Assembly (NCBI GenBank): GCA_029688825.1
Contig: JARUKX010000022.1
Location: 1 to 55,682, forward strand
From: Haloarculaceae archaeon H-GB1-1
Lineage (GTDB): Archaea > Halobacteriota > Halobacteria > Halobacteriales > Haloarculaceae
Length of the DNA stretch: 55,682 nucleotides
Direction: 5' to 3'
Shown: piece by piece, positions 1 to 9,681 of the stretch
Position numbering within the stretch: position 1 is the first letter of the stretch
How the letters are laid out: each line of letters opens with the position of its first letter
The notes under the pieces: generated by a model
Told to the model about the DNA's origin: nothing
What the model saw: only the letters and a program-made list of their open reading frames with translations
Databases searched by the model: none
Program-made: the position numbers and the translations under genes

Positions 1-150
1 GATTACATTCGAAGCCTCGACTATCGACGGGCGTTGGTGAGCAACGAAGAGCCCAGCTATTCCAAGCAGAATGCAAACCAACCCACTGAACATTAGATAC
101 GCCGGCCACCGTGGTGCTGTATTCGGCCGTTGCATTGATGATTCAGACAT
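1..150 (-). CDS. Small membrane protein, 3' part cut off by window edge
   Basis: An ATG at 150 (minus strand) opens a frame that runs without a stop to base 1, giving 50 codons. The product starts MSESSMQRPNTAPRWPAYL and then has a hydrophobic stretch (residues about 18-37, LMFSGLVCILLGIAGLFVA) that is a plausible membrane segment or signal anchor, followed by a polar region. A TATA-like run (TTGTCATATATG) lies right at the start. The family cannot be identified from this piece. The real length is unknown because the gene leaves the window. Confidence 0.6.
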   Translation of the reverse strand, partial: MSESSMQRPNTAPRWPAYLMFSGLVCILLGIAGLFVAHQRPSIVEASNVI

Positions 151-193
151 ATATGACAATTAATTGGCCATATCAGATCTCATCCTGTATTGG

Positions 194-343
194 TTAGTAG
201 GTGAGCTGCTGGTCTTCTACTGTTGTTCGAGGTGCTCCATCAAGATACTTCTCCCACCGTCTTCGAGAACAATGGAATAGATGATGGTCTCGGAGGTCAC
301 TCGAATAGAGAGCGATAACGATTACATCGGCGAAATCAGACAA
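194..343 (-). pseudogene. Short open segment of unknown origin, possible gene end
   Basis: In the otherwise empty 151-475 interval the minus strand holds a 49-codon open segment beginning at a TTG and ending at TAA (194-196). It encodes protein-like sequence including RRWEKYLDGAPRTTVEDQQ. There is no ATG, and the segment upstream of TTG soon meets a stop. It could be the C-terminal relic of a gene or a small gene with a weak start. No family was recognised. The rest of 151-475 shows nothing else I can support. Confidence 0.25.
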
Positions 344-475
344 GTCTGAACAAGTGGGATTACGGCAATGCTATGGCTCGAATTGCTCCTATGCTAGTGA
401 AGAATAACGCTGGGGGAGTCCAAATCATATGATTCAACTCTTGAGGGGATCTACCAATACCGAGGGAAAGGCAGT

Positions 476-877
476 ATGAAGCCCTCCCTATCTCGTACCG
501 CCCGAATGGCGGGTGTTCTTGAGAGAAGTCTCAAGAGATCGACCTTCATCGATATCCGGGGGATGCTTGTAACTGGAACGGTGGCGGTCGGATACCTGAT
601 CATCGGTGGCTTGCTTATCGCTATGAATAGCCCGTTGGCACCGGAATCCTTTCTGTCGCTTGAGAACGACCCGTATTTTTACCTCTCCACTGCTGTTGCA
701 TCGATATTCACCATCCAGGCAACCGGTTCACTCATTCTGTACAAGTTCCTTACGGGTGTCGAGGATCAGCGGTCACAGTTCGTCATTTTGATGAGTTATA
801 TCGGATTGGGGTTTGGGGGAGCAGCTCTCCGGTTTACCCTCTCGCAGTCTCTCAATTTCATTCTCAATCTCCTGTGA
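476..877 (+). CDS. Hypothetical membrane protein, 133 aa
   Basis: This ATG-started ORF encodes 133 residues. A basic N-terminus (residues 1-28, arginine and lysine rich) precedes a first hydrophobic segment around 32-50 (VTGTVAVGYLIIGGLLIAM). A second segment lies around 70-92 and a third around 103-118, so three or possibly four membrane passes are likely. No recognised domain or catalytic motif is visible. It stands alone, with a decayed USP fragment facing it downstream on the opposite strand. Nothing in the sequence suggests its role. Confidence 0.55.
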   Translation: MKPSLSRTARMAGVLERSLKRSTFIDIRGMLVTGTVAVGYLIIGGLLIAMNSPLAPESFLSLENDPYFYLSTAVASIFTIQATGSLILYKFLTGVEDQRSQFVILMSYIGLGFGGAALRFTLSQSLNFILNLL

Positions 878-988
878 GTTTCAAAGAGAACAGTATAGTG
901 AGAGATGACGACCACGTGAGTTAAGGAACCGACGTTATAGATTGATTTCGATGAATGCTTCACGGATATCCATTGGTGAGTCCTCGGA

Positions 989-1141
989 TCAACGAACTAT
1001 CGTCATAGCTCCCTTTGCAAGTTCACCGATCGTCTCCGGAATCGACCCGAACAGTGCCTGGGATACGGCTCCGAATCGGGTTACTCTATCACAGAAGGTG
1101 CCGACCTCACCCGTAATGTCAAGAATCGACCGATGGGGTGA
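989..1141 (-). pseudogene. Decayed universal stress protein C-terminus
   Basis: The minus strand between the stops at 1142-1144 and 989-991 is an open 50-codon segment that ends in GAVSQALFGSIPETIGELAK and then GAMTIVR before TGA. This matches the C-terminal USP pattern seen in the neighbouring permease (VVFGAIPEEVGQRAQSTVIM). There is no start codon and no upstream nucleotide-binding half. It is best read as the fossil end of a UspA domain, possibly from a former duplicate of the adjacent APC-USP fusion gene, whose stop lies only 25 bases away. Confidence 0.6.
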
Positions 1142-1168
1142 TTAATTTGACCGCACCAACAGGCCGGA

Positions 1169-3610
1169 TTACGAGCGGCGACTTTTGAACCACCGAGTCA
1201 CGCGTGACGTGATCCCAAGATCGCGTTTCGCCATGATGACGGTACTTTGCGCTCGTTGGCCGACCTCTTCAGGAATCGCCCCAAACACGACCTGCTGGAG
1301 AAGTCCTTCCCGGGATGCCCCGATGATTGTGAGATCGTGGTCGGCTGATTCTTCGACGATGGCATCAGCGATATCTGTACCGTCGATGACCTCCGTCATC
1401 GTCTCGAGGTCCTCTAGTTCAGTAACGGTCGAGTCGAGAATCGACTGTGCGTCGTCGTCACGGTCTGATTGGCTAGACCGGACGTATACCACCTTGATGT
1501 GGGCATCGTTGCGCCTGGCGATGGCACGAGCAATCTCTGTTGCGAACTCGGCGTGCGGACCGCCAGCAGTCGGCAGGAGAATCGAGTCCACTCTTCCGAT
1601 AGCCTCGCTGTCTACGGCAGGGCCCACACGCTCGACCAGTACGTCACAGCGAGCCTTGGTCACCACCTCGTCAACGTTACTACCCAGGATAAAATCACGA
1701 CGCCGGGGACGGCTCCGCCAGCCCATCAGTACCAAGTCCATGTCGTCCTGTTCGATCGTATTCAGGATTGCCTGTGAGACGTCGTGTCCGATACGGATTT
1801 TGCCACTCACTGGTACGTCGGGCCGCTCTTGATCCGCAAATTCAATTGCCTGGTCAATGACAGCACGTTCCTCATCCACGAACCGGTGCCCCTCTGAAAG
1901 CGGCGTCTGTTGTGGGACCGTGGCGACACTTACCACTTCAATCTCGGCGTCTCGCTCTTCGGCAAGGTCGAGTGCCGTACGCATCAACTGCTCGACTGTC
2001 GCCGGATTCGCCACCGGGACGAGAATCCGTTGCTCGCGTTTCCGTCGTTCTTCGGCGGGCGCTTGCTCGGTTGTGACAGTCGGCGTCTCCTCTTCGAGTT
2101 TTGCCTCTTCCCGTGGTTGGGAGTAGAAGTAATAGAGGAGAAGCCCCAGACTCATCCAGATAGTGGTCGTCACGAGAGCGATGAACCCATGCGAGTCCGG
2201 ACCCAGTCCGATTTCCATGCCCAGCGCCGAGAGGAGGAACGGCGTGAGCATGAACTGGAGGACGATGCCGATGAGCGGGGGCCACGGCATATAGGGAACT
2301 TCGTAGGTGCGAGGAAGGTCCGGGTGGGTCTTGCGCATCTTGATAAGTGTCCAGTTGACTTGGACGAACAACAGGATGAACATGATGTCCGCCGACGCCG
2401 CGACCGATTCTATCGGGAGTACGACTGCCATCACCGCGATGAGCAGGGCCGAGAGGAAGATGGCCCAATGGGGCGTTCGTTTCTCGGCGTGGACCTTACT
2501 GAAGAACTCGGGGAGTGCTCTGTCACGCCCCATTGCAAACGAGACGCGTGACGAGGAGTAGACGGTCGCGTTCAGCGCACTCATCGTCGCGGTGAGCCCG
2601 GCAACAAGGAGCAAGGGAATGCCATATGGCACGAACTGGCCGGCCGCCTCGATAATACCGAGTTCACCGAGGTTTCCAAGCAACTGCCACGTGGGCGCAC
2701 CAGCGGGGACGTTCGCCTGTTCGGCCAATTCGGGAATCGCCTCGATGCCCCCGATTGAGGCGAACGCGACGAGCACATATATCGGCACGACGATGGCTAA
2801 CGAGTAGAAGACGGCTTTCGGGATGTTCTTGCCTGGATTGACGACTTCCTCCCCGGACTGAACGATGATCTCGTAGCCCTCGAAGGCGATGTAGGTGAAG
2901 CCCATCGCACCAATAATACCGATGACACCGTTCGGTGCAAACCGGGGACTATTGAGGAATTTCGAGGGCCAGTTCGGCGTCTGTATCGTCGCCAGAATGC
3001 CGAAAGCAACGAAGACACCAAGGATAGCGACCTTGATGAACGTCACGATGACCCCGGCTTTCCCCGTCTCTTCGGCCCCACGATAGTTGATATACGCGAA
3101 CAGCGAGATCATCAAGACCGCCAGAATTTTGTCAAGGAGCCCACGGTCGATGAACCCCAGCAGTTGGAATCCTTCGGTCAGAATGCCACCGTAGACCAGA
3201 AATTCAGTGAGGAACACGCCGAAGGTCACCGCGTACAGCGAACAGGCGACTGCGTGCGCGAACCAGGACATCCAGCCAGCGTAGAAGCCGTTCGGATCGA
3301 CGAGTGCCTCTTTCACCCAGAGATAGCCCCCTCCTGCCTCCGGGAACGCGGCGCCGAGTTCGGCATAGGAGACAGCTGTGAACAGCGCAACGAAACCATT
3401 CAGAGCAAACGCGAGAATCAGTGCAGGCCCAGCGAGCCCCGCGGCGAAGCCCGTGAGGGCGAAGACACCGGCACCGATCATCGCGCCGACGCCGATGAAC
3501 GTGATGTCGAAGAGACTCATGTCCCGCGAGAGTTCCGTCTCTACCTCGCCTGAATATCCTCCTGCGGACCCTGATGTAGCAGGTTGGTCCGCTGGTGAGT
3601 CATCACCCAT
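1169..3610 (-). CDS. APC-family amino acid permease fused to two UspA domains
   Basis: This 813-residue protein begins with a short acidic tail. A 12-TM-type APC transporter core (about residues 30-500) follows, opening with the typical helix-1 glycine motif (GVGAMIGAGVFALTG). A glutamate-rich linker near 505-525 leads to two tandem universal-stress domains: about 528-660 (ILVPVANPATVEQLM, ending GWRSRPRRRDFILGSNVDEV) and about 672-800 (ILLPTAGG, ending GASREGLLQQVVFGAIPEE). The domains keep the glycine-serine ATP-loop pattern of UspA. It probably imports or exchanges amino acids, with nucleotide-dependent control by the cytosolic tail. The substrate cannot be told. A TATA-like GTTTTTCACC lies about 30 bases upstream of the ATG. 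Confidence 0.9.
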   Translation of the reverse strand: MGDDSPADQPATSGSAGGYSGEVETELSRDMSLFDITFIGVGAMIGAGVFALTGFAAGLAGPALILAFALNGFVALFTAVSYAELGAAFPEAGGGYLWVKEALVDPNGFYAGWMSWFAHAVACSLYAVTFGVFLTEFLVYGGILTEGFQLLGFIDRGLLDKILAVLMISLFAYINYRGAEETGKAGVIVTFIKVAILGVFVAFGILATIQTPNWPSKFLNSPRFAPNGVIGIIGAMGFTYIAFEGYEIIVQSGEEVVNPGKNIPKAVFYSLAIVVPIYVLVAFASIGGIEAIPELAEQANVPAGAPTWQLLGNLGELGIIEAAGQFVPYGIPLLLVAGLTATMSALNATVYSSSRVSFAMGRDRALPEFFSKVHAEKRTPHWAIFLSALLIAVMAVVLPIESVAASADIMFILLFVQVNWTLIKMRKTHPDLPRTYEVPYMPWPPLIGIVLQFMLTPFLLSALGMEIGLGPDSHGFIALVTTTIWMSLGLLLYYFYSQPREEAKLEEETPTVTTEQAPAEERRKREQRILVPVANPATVEQLMRTALDLAEERDAEIEVVSVATVPQQTPLSEGHRFVDEERAVIDQAIEFADQERPDVPVSGKIRIGHDVSQAILNTIEQDDMDLVLMGWRSRPRRRDFILGSNVDEVVTKARCDVLVERVGPAVDSEAIGRVDSILLPTAGGPHAEFATEIARAIARRNDAHIKVVYVRSSQSDRDDDAQSILDSTVTELEDLETMTEVIDGTDIADAIVEESADHDLTIIGASREGLLQQVVFGAIPEEVGQRAQSTVIMAKRDLGITSRVTRWFKSRRS

Positions 3611-3807
3611 ATGAGTTTATCGACTCCCGGACGGGTGAAAAACGTGTGGCCCTCCGATATCGCATTTAGAACCCGCGAAAGGCGTTTAAATTTCACAATG
3701 TGGATCTGAATTGATCACTTATAGTTTTGAAAGTCTATCTGAGATCAGAACCTTGGCGTCGGAGAGAGCACTTGCTAGCACTCTGAATGGTAGACGTCAC
3801 ATGAAAG

Positions 3808-4085
3808 TCACAGACCGTAAATCTCAGTGAGTACCTCCGTAGCGGCGTCGCCGAGCTCAACCGCTTCAATATGTGAGTATCGTTCACAAACCATCTCCAC
3901 CGAGTTGTTGAGGTCTCGTGCTTCAACCGTGTCCTCGAACGCTCGAACTCCCCCTTCGTCGCCTCCCAGCTACGATTCACCAGATCGTGGCCATCATCAG
4001 AGCCAACGAGGGCTGCCGTCGGGAGACCGACCCACGACACTTTGTCCGTGACTGTCAAGTCCTCTGAGTCGAAGCAGACCTAGAC
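3808..4085 (-). pseudogene. Frameshifted gene remnant, family unknown
   Basis: Two minus-strand open segments join across a frameshift near 3955-3960. The upstream one reads TVTDKVSWVGLPTAALVGSD and the downstream one contains VEMVCERYSHIEAVELGDAA, ending LTEIYGL before TGA at 3808-3810. Both have haloarchaeal-like acidic composition, and neither has a good start. A stop (TAG) precedes the first segment. I read this as a decayed gene and do not recognise it. The remaining bases between the permease and trkA contain no further gene. Confidence 0.4.
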
Positions 4086-4152
4086 AGTGCCTCCAGCCCC
4101 AGCTCAGCACCACCTATACGGGAGGTTCTGATCGATGAATATGATCCAGTGG

Positions 4153-5484
4153 TCAAAACATCTCCAGTACTGCTTCGACCGTATCAGCTTCGGTGAACAC
4201 GACCACGTGATCTCCTGGCTGAATCACTGTGTCTCCCCGAGGGGTGACGAAGTCATTATTCCGGGTAAGTGCGCCGACGACAACGCCACCGGGGAGATCG
4301 CCAGCAATATCGCGGATCTGGCGGTTCGCAGCTGGGGACTCGGCGTCGACTTCAAACTCCAGAACCTCTGCGCGGTCCTGTTCGATGATGGCGACGTTTT
4401 CAGCACGCCTGGACCGCGTGAATCGGGTTATTTCTTCGGCAGTTGCCTCTCGCGGACTGACCGCGACATCGACGCCCACGGCTTCGAATAGGTCACTAAA
4501 CGCGACCGTGTCGACGACAGCGACTGTCCGGTTAGCGCCGAGACGGTGGGCTAAGAGTGTCGCCAAGAGATTTTGCTGGTCGTTGTCCAGCGCGGCGATG
4601 AACACGTCTGCCCGCCCGACGTGCTCTCGTTCGAGAAAGTCTAAATCAGTAGCGTCAGACTGCAACACGACTGTATTCTGAAGTTTCTCGGCCAGCCCTT
4701 GTGCGCGGTCGGAGTCACGTTCGATTAACCGTGGTCGGAAGCCTTGCTCTTCCAGTAATCGAGCAGTTTGAAACCCAATTGCGCTCCCTCCAGCAATTAC
4801 GACCTCTGTTGGCGTGTCTTGCTTGGGGGCAATATCCGCGGCGAACCGTCGGATGCTCTCCGGTGTTCCGATTACGACCACGTCGTCGGCTGCCTTGATT
4901 GCTGTCTGACCCGTCGGGAGCCCCACTTCTCCATCGCGGATGATGGCAGCGAACGTGAGCGTCTCGAAGCGATCAGCTTCGGCGACCGATAGGTCCGCGA
5001 TGGGGCTGTCAGCGGGGATTTCGAATTCGGCCATCTGAACAGCTCCGTCGGCGAACGTATCGACTGCTCGGGCTGTCGGCAGTCCGATAACGTCGACGAT
5101 TGCCCTGGCAGTGAGCAGATCCGTACTGACCATAAAATCGACGCCGAAGGCGGTATCGTGCTCTCGCCAGGTGTCGAAGAACTGGAGACGCTTCACCCGT
5201 GCAATAGTGAATGGACTCCCTAGCGCGTTCGCCGTCCCACACGCGACAAGATTCGTCTCATCACGGTCTGTACTCGCGATGAAGAGATCAGCGCTGGGGA
5301 CCCCGGCCTCTCGGAGCGTCTCGGCGTCCGTCCCGTCCCCCATGAGCGCGAGAACGTCGAGTTCGTACGTGAGCGCATCGACGCGCTCGGGATCGACATC
5401 GATGACAATGATGTCGTGACTCCCGGCCAGTGACCTGGCGATCGTCGATCCGACCTCGCCTGCCCCGACAATCACCACCTTCAT
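4153..5484 (-). CDS. trkA: Trk potassium uptake regulator TrkA
   Basis: This 443-residue protein has two tandem RCK modules. The first nucleotide-binding TrkA-N domain starts at residue 1 with the Rossmann motif VVIVGAGEVGSTIARSL and an acidic strand end (IIVIDVD) near residue 32. TrkA-C follows at about 135-215. The second TrkA-N starts near 228 (VVIAGGSAIGFQTARLL), and a final TrkA-C covers about 355-443. Length and order match haloarchaeal TrkA, the cytosolic NAD(H)-binding regulator of the TrkH potassium channel. No trkH lies in this window. It sits between an APC permease and a UspA/APC pair, which fits a potassium and osmotic-balance role. Confidence 0.93.
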   Translation of the reverse strand: MKVVIVGAGEVGSTIARSLAGSHDIIVIDVDPERVDALTYELDVLALMGDGTDAETLREAGVPSADLFIASTDRDETNLVACGTANALGSPFTIARVKRLQFFDTWREHDTAFGVDFMVSTDLLTARAIVDVIGLPTARAVDTFADGAVQMAEFEIPADSPIADLSVAEADRFETLTFAAIIRDGEVGLPTGQTAIKAADDVVVIGTPESIRRFAADIAPKQDTPTEVVIAGGSAIGFQTARLLEEQGFRPRLIERDSDRAQGLAEKLQNTVVLQSDATDLDFLEREHVGRADVFIAALDNDQQNLLATLLAHRLGANRTVAVVDTVAFSDLFEAVGVDVAVSPREATAEEITRFTRSRRAENVAIIEQDRAEVLEFEVDAESPAANRQIRDIAGDLPGGVVVGALTRNNDFVTPRGDTVIQPGDHVVVFTEADTVEAVLEMF

Positions 5485-5700
5485 CCTACGCCCACGCTCG
5501 CCCCAGTAGTCGTTCTCGGAAAGCCGTCCACCTTTCGATGTGGGAAGGGACTGTCACCTCCGCTTCCGTTAGGAGAGTGAACTCTCTGGGTAGGCGGTGA
5601 TGTAGATTGTGCGGTGCGGAGACGACGCCAGAGGCGCATCCAAATAATCTCGTTGGAGAACCAATGATAGCTGAATGGCAGAGTCATACTATGTGTTCAC

Positions 5701-6435
5701 TTAATCAGTCTCCTCGTTCGGGGTGGGTTCGCGCTGCACGACGAGAACGGGGCCGAGGAACCGGTCGGCAACTTGATCGGCCGGCATACCGAAGACGAAC
5801 GTCGCTAACGACGGATCAGTTTCGCCCATGACGACGACGTCGAACGCTTCAGCTGCGTCGGTGATCGCATCGAGCGGATCCTGTGCCCGTTCGACTCGTG
5901 TTTCGATCGTCGACGCGTCGATACCGAGGTCTCCCAGTCGGTCGACCATCCCATCGAGGAGGGTCCCGATGTCCTCGTCCGTCTCGTCGTTCTCGGCGAC
6001 GTGATACAGCGTGATCGAGGCGCCCATCGCACCGAACACACCGGCAACGACGCGGGCGAGACGATCGACGCCAACGGTCCCACGGACGGCGACGAGCACG
6101 TCTTCGACCACTCCCGTCGCGTTCGGGACGAGGACAGCCATGCAGTCGTGTTCGTGGATCGTTCGGTCGATCGTCTTTTGCCCGTCGTGTGTGAAGACGA
6201 GCCGCCGCTCGACGGTCGCTCCCGCCTCCTCGAAGATCTTTTCGTATTCGTCGAGGCGGTTGGTTGCGCGCTCCTCGAACTGCATCTGCGCCTGTCCCGG
6301 TGCCGTCTGCTCCGGGATGACGTGATATCCCAGGAGGACGACGTGAGCGTGCGCGAGGAGGTCAGGAACCCCCTCCGGGACCGACTCCCCTTCGAGCACG
6401 CGGATCGGGATGAGTATCGATGGTCGGTCCGTCAT
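5701..6435 (-). CDS. Universal stress protein family protein, 244 aa
   Basis: The ORF is open further upstream, but that part overlaps the permease gene. The ATG at 6435 gives MTDRPSILIPIRVLEGESVP, the expected start of a USP fold, and lies two bases after the permease stop, implying co-transcription. The protein is long enough for two USP-like halves, about 1-125 (ending in MAVLVPNATG) and about 126-244. The second carries the C-terminal pattern VVVMGETDPSLATFVFG followed by GPVLVVQRE. It is probably a cytosolic nucleotide-binding regulator paired with the upstream permease, as in the fused protein at 1169-3610. Confidence 0.82.
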   Translation of the reverse strand: MTDRPSILIPIRVLEGESVPEGVPDLLAHAHVVLLGYHVIPEQTAPGQAQMQFEERATNRLDEYEKIFEEAGATVERRLVFTHDGQKTIDRTIHEHDCMAVLVPNATGVVEDVLVAVRGTVGVDRLARVVAGVFGAMGASITLYHVAENDETDEDIGTLLDGMVDRLGDLGIDASTIETRVERAQDPLDAITDAAEAFDVVVMGETDPSLATFVFGMPADQVADRFLGPVLVVQREPTPNEETD

Positions 6436-6437
6436 GG

Positions 6438-7868
6438 TCAAATGTCCCCCTTGAGTGTGACGTCCCCAGCGTAATAACGGTACCAGAGGTACGAGACGAT
6501 CATCACCACGATGCCGATGCCTATCGAGGCGGGCTGCATGAACGCGATCAGTCCGAAGCTCGCGAGCGCACCCACGGCCGGGACCACCGGATAGCCTGGC
6601 ACCCGGTAGCTGGGCGAGTACCACTCAGGATTTCGCCGTCGCAACACGATCAGGGCGATACACATCAGTCCGTACATGATCAGGTGGAGGAACGAGGCGA
6701 CCTCCGCGAGCAGTTCGACCTGTCCGGTCGCCACGAGTGCGAGAATTGGCCCACCTGCAGCGAGCAGGGCGACGTGTGGCGTGCCGTACCGGAGATTGAC
6801 TTCGCTGGCCTTTCTGGGAAGCAATGCATCGCGGCTCAGTGCGTACACCGCCCGCGAGGCGCTGAGAATCGACGCGTTCGCACTCGAGAACGTCGCCAGC
6901 AGCCCGGCACCCAAGATCGCGACCGCCCCGGGTAACCCGAGGAAGTCACGTGCGACTTCGACCATCGCCGTCTCTCCGAACTGGCCAAGCCGGTCGGCAC
7001 CGAACGCACTGGTCGCGACGAATATCGTCACTACGTAGAAGACGGTGACGATCAGGACCGATCCGACCATCGCCAGCGGGAGGTTCCGCCCCGGCTGTTT
7101 GATCTCGCCCGCGACGGTCGCGACCTGGGCGAACCCCAGATACGACGTGAACACGAGCGCCGCGGTCGTCAACACCGGGAAATATCCCCGGGAGAAGAAC
7201 TGCTCTGGAACGGTTCCACCACCGAAAACACCCACGGCGTCGAGGACACCGTACGAGAGAAACCCTGTGAGTACCACGAGAAGTATCCCCACCACCACGT
7301 TCTGGATCTTTGCGGTGTTTTCTGTGCCGGCGATACTCAACGCGGTCAGCGCTGCACCGAACAGTAATCCGATTCCGATGACGGGACTGAACGGGAGCGC
7401 AACACCGAGTTCGGCGAACACGGCGCTCGCGTAGTGACCGAGGCCGACCAGATAGAACGCAGCGGCGAACATCAAGCCCAGCCACAGGCCGAGGCCCACG
7501 ATCGCACCGTAGGCCGTTCCCATCCCCCGGGAGATGAAGTAGTAACCGCCGCCGCTCCGGGGCATCGCCGTGGCGAGTTCGGAGGTCGGTAGTGCTACGA
7601 GCAACGCGACAATCCCGCCGATCGCGAACGAGAGCGTGGCCGCGAGGCCCGCGTTGTTCGCCGCCAGTCCCGGGAAGACGAAAATTCCCGCCCCGATCAT
7701 GGTTCCGATCCCGATCGCCAGCCCGCCGACCAGCCCGATAGTCCGCTCGAGCTCGACGTCGTCGTCATAGACTGTCGTGTCGTCGGTGACGGCTTCCGGC
7801 TCTTCGATGGGAGCCTCGCCAGCGACGTTCACGCCCTCCGGCTCGACGTCGACAGGCTGTTCGGCCAT
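6438..7868 (-). CDS. APC-family amino acid permease
   Basis: The protein is about 476 residues from the ATG at 7868 ([12 protein letters not shown]). I prefer this start over an in-frame ATG at 7886 because a TATA-like GGGTTTATTC is centred about 28 bases upstream of 7868. An acidic N-terminal tail of about 45 residues precedes the first APC helix ([20 protein letters not shown]), and roughly 12 membrane segments follow up to the end. Unlike the permease at 1169-3610 it has no USP tail. Instead a separate USP gene starts two bases after its stop, so the pair resembles a split version of the same arrangement. The substrate is not predictable. Confidence 0.88.
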   Translation of the reverse strand: MAEQPVDVEPEGVNVAGEAPIEEPEAVTDDTTVYDDDVELERTIGLVGGLAIGIGTMIGAGIFVFPGLAANNAGLAATLSFAIGGIVALLVALPTSELATAMPRSGGGYYFISRGMGTAYGAIVGLGLWLGLMFAAAFYLVGLGHYASAVFAELGVALPFSPVIGIGLLFGAALTALSIAGTENTAKIQNVVVGILLVVLTGFLSYGVLDAVGVFGGGTVPEQFFSRGYFPVLTTAALVFTSYLGFAQVATVAGEIKQPGRNLPLAMVGSVLIVTVFYVVTIFVATSAFGADRLGQFGETAMVEVARDFLGLPGAVAILGAGLLATFSSANASILSASRAVYALSRDALLPRKASEVNLRYGTPHVALLAAGGPILALVATGQVELLAEVASFLHLIMYGLMCIALIVLRRRNPEWYSPSYRVPGYPVVPAVGALASFGLIAFMQPASIGIGIVVMIVSYLWYRYYAGDVTLKGDI

Positions 7869-7919
7869 GTAAGGCGATTGTTTCAACAGCTGAATAAACC
7901 CGGTGGTGAGCGGTCTGGA

Positions 7920-9545
7920 TCAGACGAATGCTGCCTGGAACTGGCTGATGTTCTCGTCGGTCCCGGCGACGACGAGTTCGTCGTCGTGCTCGATCACGAA
8001 CGAGGCTCCGGGGTTGGTAACGACGGTATCGTTCCGTTCGGCGGCGATCACGGTACATCCCGTCCGATTGCGGATGTCTGCCTCCCCGAGCGACTTGCCA
8101 ACAGCGCCCGGAGCTGTCGTTCGAACGAGCTTGAGTTGCGTACCTGGAGAGAGGATCTCTTCGTCGAGAACGATTGATGCGAGCATTCGTCCACTGACGG
8201 CCGCGAGCGAGAGCACGTAGTCAGCGCCGGCGCGATACAGCTTCGACACGCTCTCGCGCTCGTTGGCACGAGCGATGATTTCGATCTGCGGATTCAGTTC
8301 GCGAACGGCGAACGTCGCGAAGATCGTCGCCGTGTCGTCCGGCAACGCGAGAACCACAGTGCCGGCGTCCGTGATCCCAGCCTCACGGAGAACCTGTTGT
8401 TCGGTCGCGTTGCCGACCACGTCAGTGGTCGAGTCCTCCACGAGGTCGACGGTCGTGTACTCGAACCCGGCATTGGAGAGTGCGGTCGCGACTGCCAGTC
8501 CAACGATGCCCATTCCGGCGATAATGATATCCCCCCGCCGGTGGCGTCCCTCGGAGAGTGTCATCGCCTTCAGTCGGTCGAGTTCCGACTCTCCACCGGT
8601 CGCAACGAGGATACTTCGGGCATCGAATCGGACATCAGGCGGCGGAGGAACCTGGTACGTCCCGCGGGACCACACTCCGATGACGGCTGCCTCCGTCCGC
8701 TCGAAGATCTCGCTCTCCCCGAGAGTCTGACCGATCAGTTCGCTCCCGCTCTGGAGTGGGAACTCGGCAATCTCGAAGTCCTCGTAGATCTCCACGGCCT
8801 CGATCGCCTCGCGGTCGAACGTCCCGACTGCTTTGGCCGCAAGGTGATCGCCCAGTAATTGCTTGGGCGAGAGGACATGATCTGCCCCTGCGTACCGGTG
8901 GTAGTCCGCTGTCTTCGGGTTCTCGGCCAAGCTGACCGTCTGTACGTCGGGATTGACCTCCCGAGCAGCAAGAAGGACACTCGGATTCGTTTCGTCGTCG
9001 ACGTTCGCGATCAGAGCGGTCGCGTCCTCTAGCCGGGCGCGTCGGAGCGCCGCGTCCGACTCGGGATCTCCAAACATCACCGTATTCCCCGTCTTGTAGA
9101 GGTCGGTCGCGGCATCCCGGTCGGAGTTGACAATGACGTACTCGACGTCGCGTTCAGTGAGTTCGTCGATAAGAATCTCTTCACGAGGTCCATAGCTACA
9201 GAGCACCACATGGTCCTCTACACCACGAACCGCCGAGGGTGCAGTCGATCTGAACGCGTCCTCGAAGAGAGGGACGACGAGAACCGGGAGTGCTGCAAAG
9301 ATGAGGACGAGCCCTGAGAGGGCCATGAGTGAGACGAGGTAGTTCATTTGCGGGCTCGACCACGGGGAGTCACCGCCATACCCTACGGTGGTGACCGTCT
9401 GAACGACAACCTCGATCGATCGATACAACGGCTGGGGCCGACCCTCCCACGTGGCCATCCCGTAGTTGTACAGAACGACGAATCCGGAGAGCACGCTGAC
9501 GACGATGATGAGATAATAGACGATGAGACGTGTTCGCCGATCCAT
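7920..9545 (-). CDS. Two-TM potassium channel with two RCK (TrkA) modules
   Basis: This 541-residue protein has one membrane segment at about 7-28, a pore loop with the potassium selectivity filter TTVGYG at residues 52-57, and a second membrane segment at about 68-92. A cytosolic TrkA-N domain begins with HVVLCSYGPREEILIDEL and is followed by a TrkA-C. A second TrkA-N (IIIAGMGIVGLAVATALSNAG without its last residue as the GxGxxG core) and a last TrkA-C complete it. The architecture matches MthK/Kch-type channels gated by ligands on RCK domains. The first Rossmann loop is atypical (SYGPRE rather than GxGxxG), so it may bind a different ligand or none. Confidence 0.9.
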   Translation of the reverse strand: MDRRTRLIVYYLIIVVSVLSGFVVLYNYGMATWEGRPQPLYRSIEVVVQTVTTVGYGGDSPWSSPQMNYLVSLMALSGLVLIFAALPVLVVPLFEDAFRSTAPSAVRGVEDHVVLCSYGPREEILIDELTERDVEYVIVNSDRDAATDLYKTGNTVMFGDPESDAALRRARLEDATALIANVDDETNPSVLLAAREVNPDVQTVSLAENPKTADYHRYAGADHVLSPKQLLGDHLAAKAVGTFDREAIEAVEIYEDFEIAEFPLQSGSELIGQTLGESEIFERTEAAVIGVWSRGTYQVPPPPDVRFDARSILVATGGESELDRLKAMTLSEGRHRRGDIIIAGMGIVGLAVATALSNAGFEYTTVDLVEDSTTDVVGNATEQQVLREAGITDAGTVVLALPDDTATIFATFAVRELNPQIEIIARANERESVSKLYRAGADYVLSLAAVSGRMLASIVLDEEILSPGTQLKLVRTTAPGAVGKSLGEADIRNRTGCTVIAAERNDTVVTNPGASFVIEHDDELVVAGTDENISQFQAAFV

Positions 9546-9681
9546 ACTATTCGGAATCGGGAGTTAGAACCATAATATCCACTCCCCGACAGCGGTGTCT
9601 CGATCAACGGAGCTCATCGCTGGCATCCACGACCGGGGCGACCCGGAGACGGATGTCGGGGCAAGAGTGACGCTGTCCGCA

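Noticed and set aside
1185-1832. Long plus-strand open frames over the APC-USP fusion gene
   Set aside because: They are antisense shadows of the minus-strand gene: serine/arginine-rich, no family pattern, and several such frames overlap each other.
5701-6624. Longer form of the USP protein starting at 6624
   Set aside because: The extra 63 residues are out of family and overlap the permease gene. The ATG at 6435 gives a proper USP start with a two-base gap.
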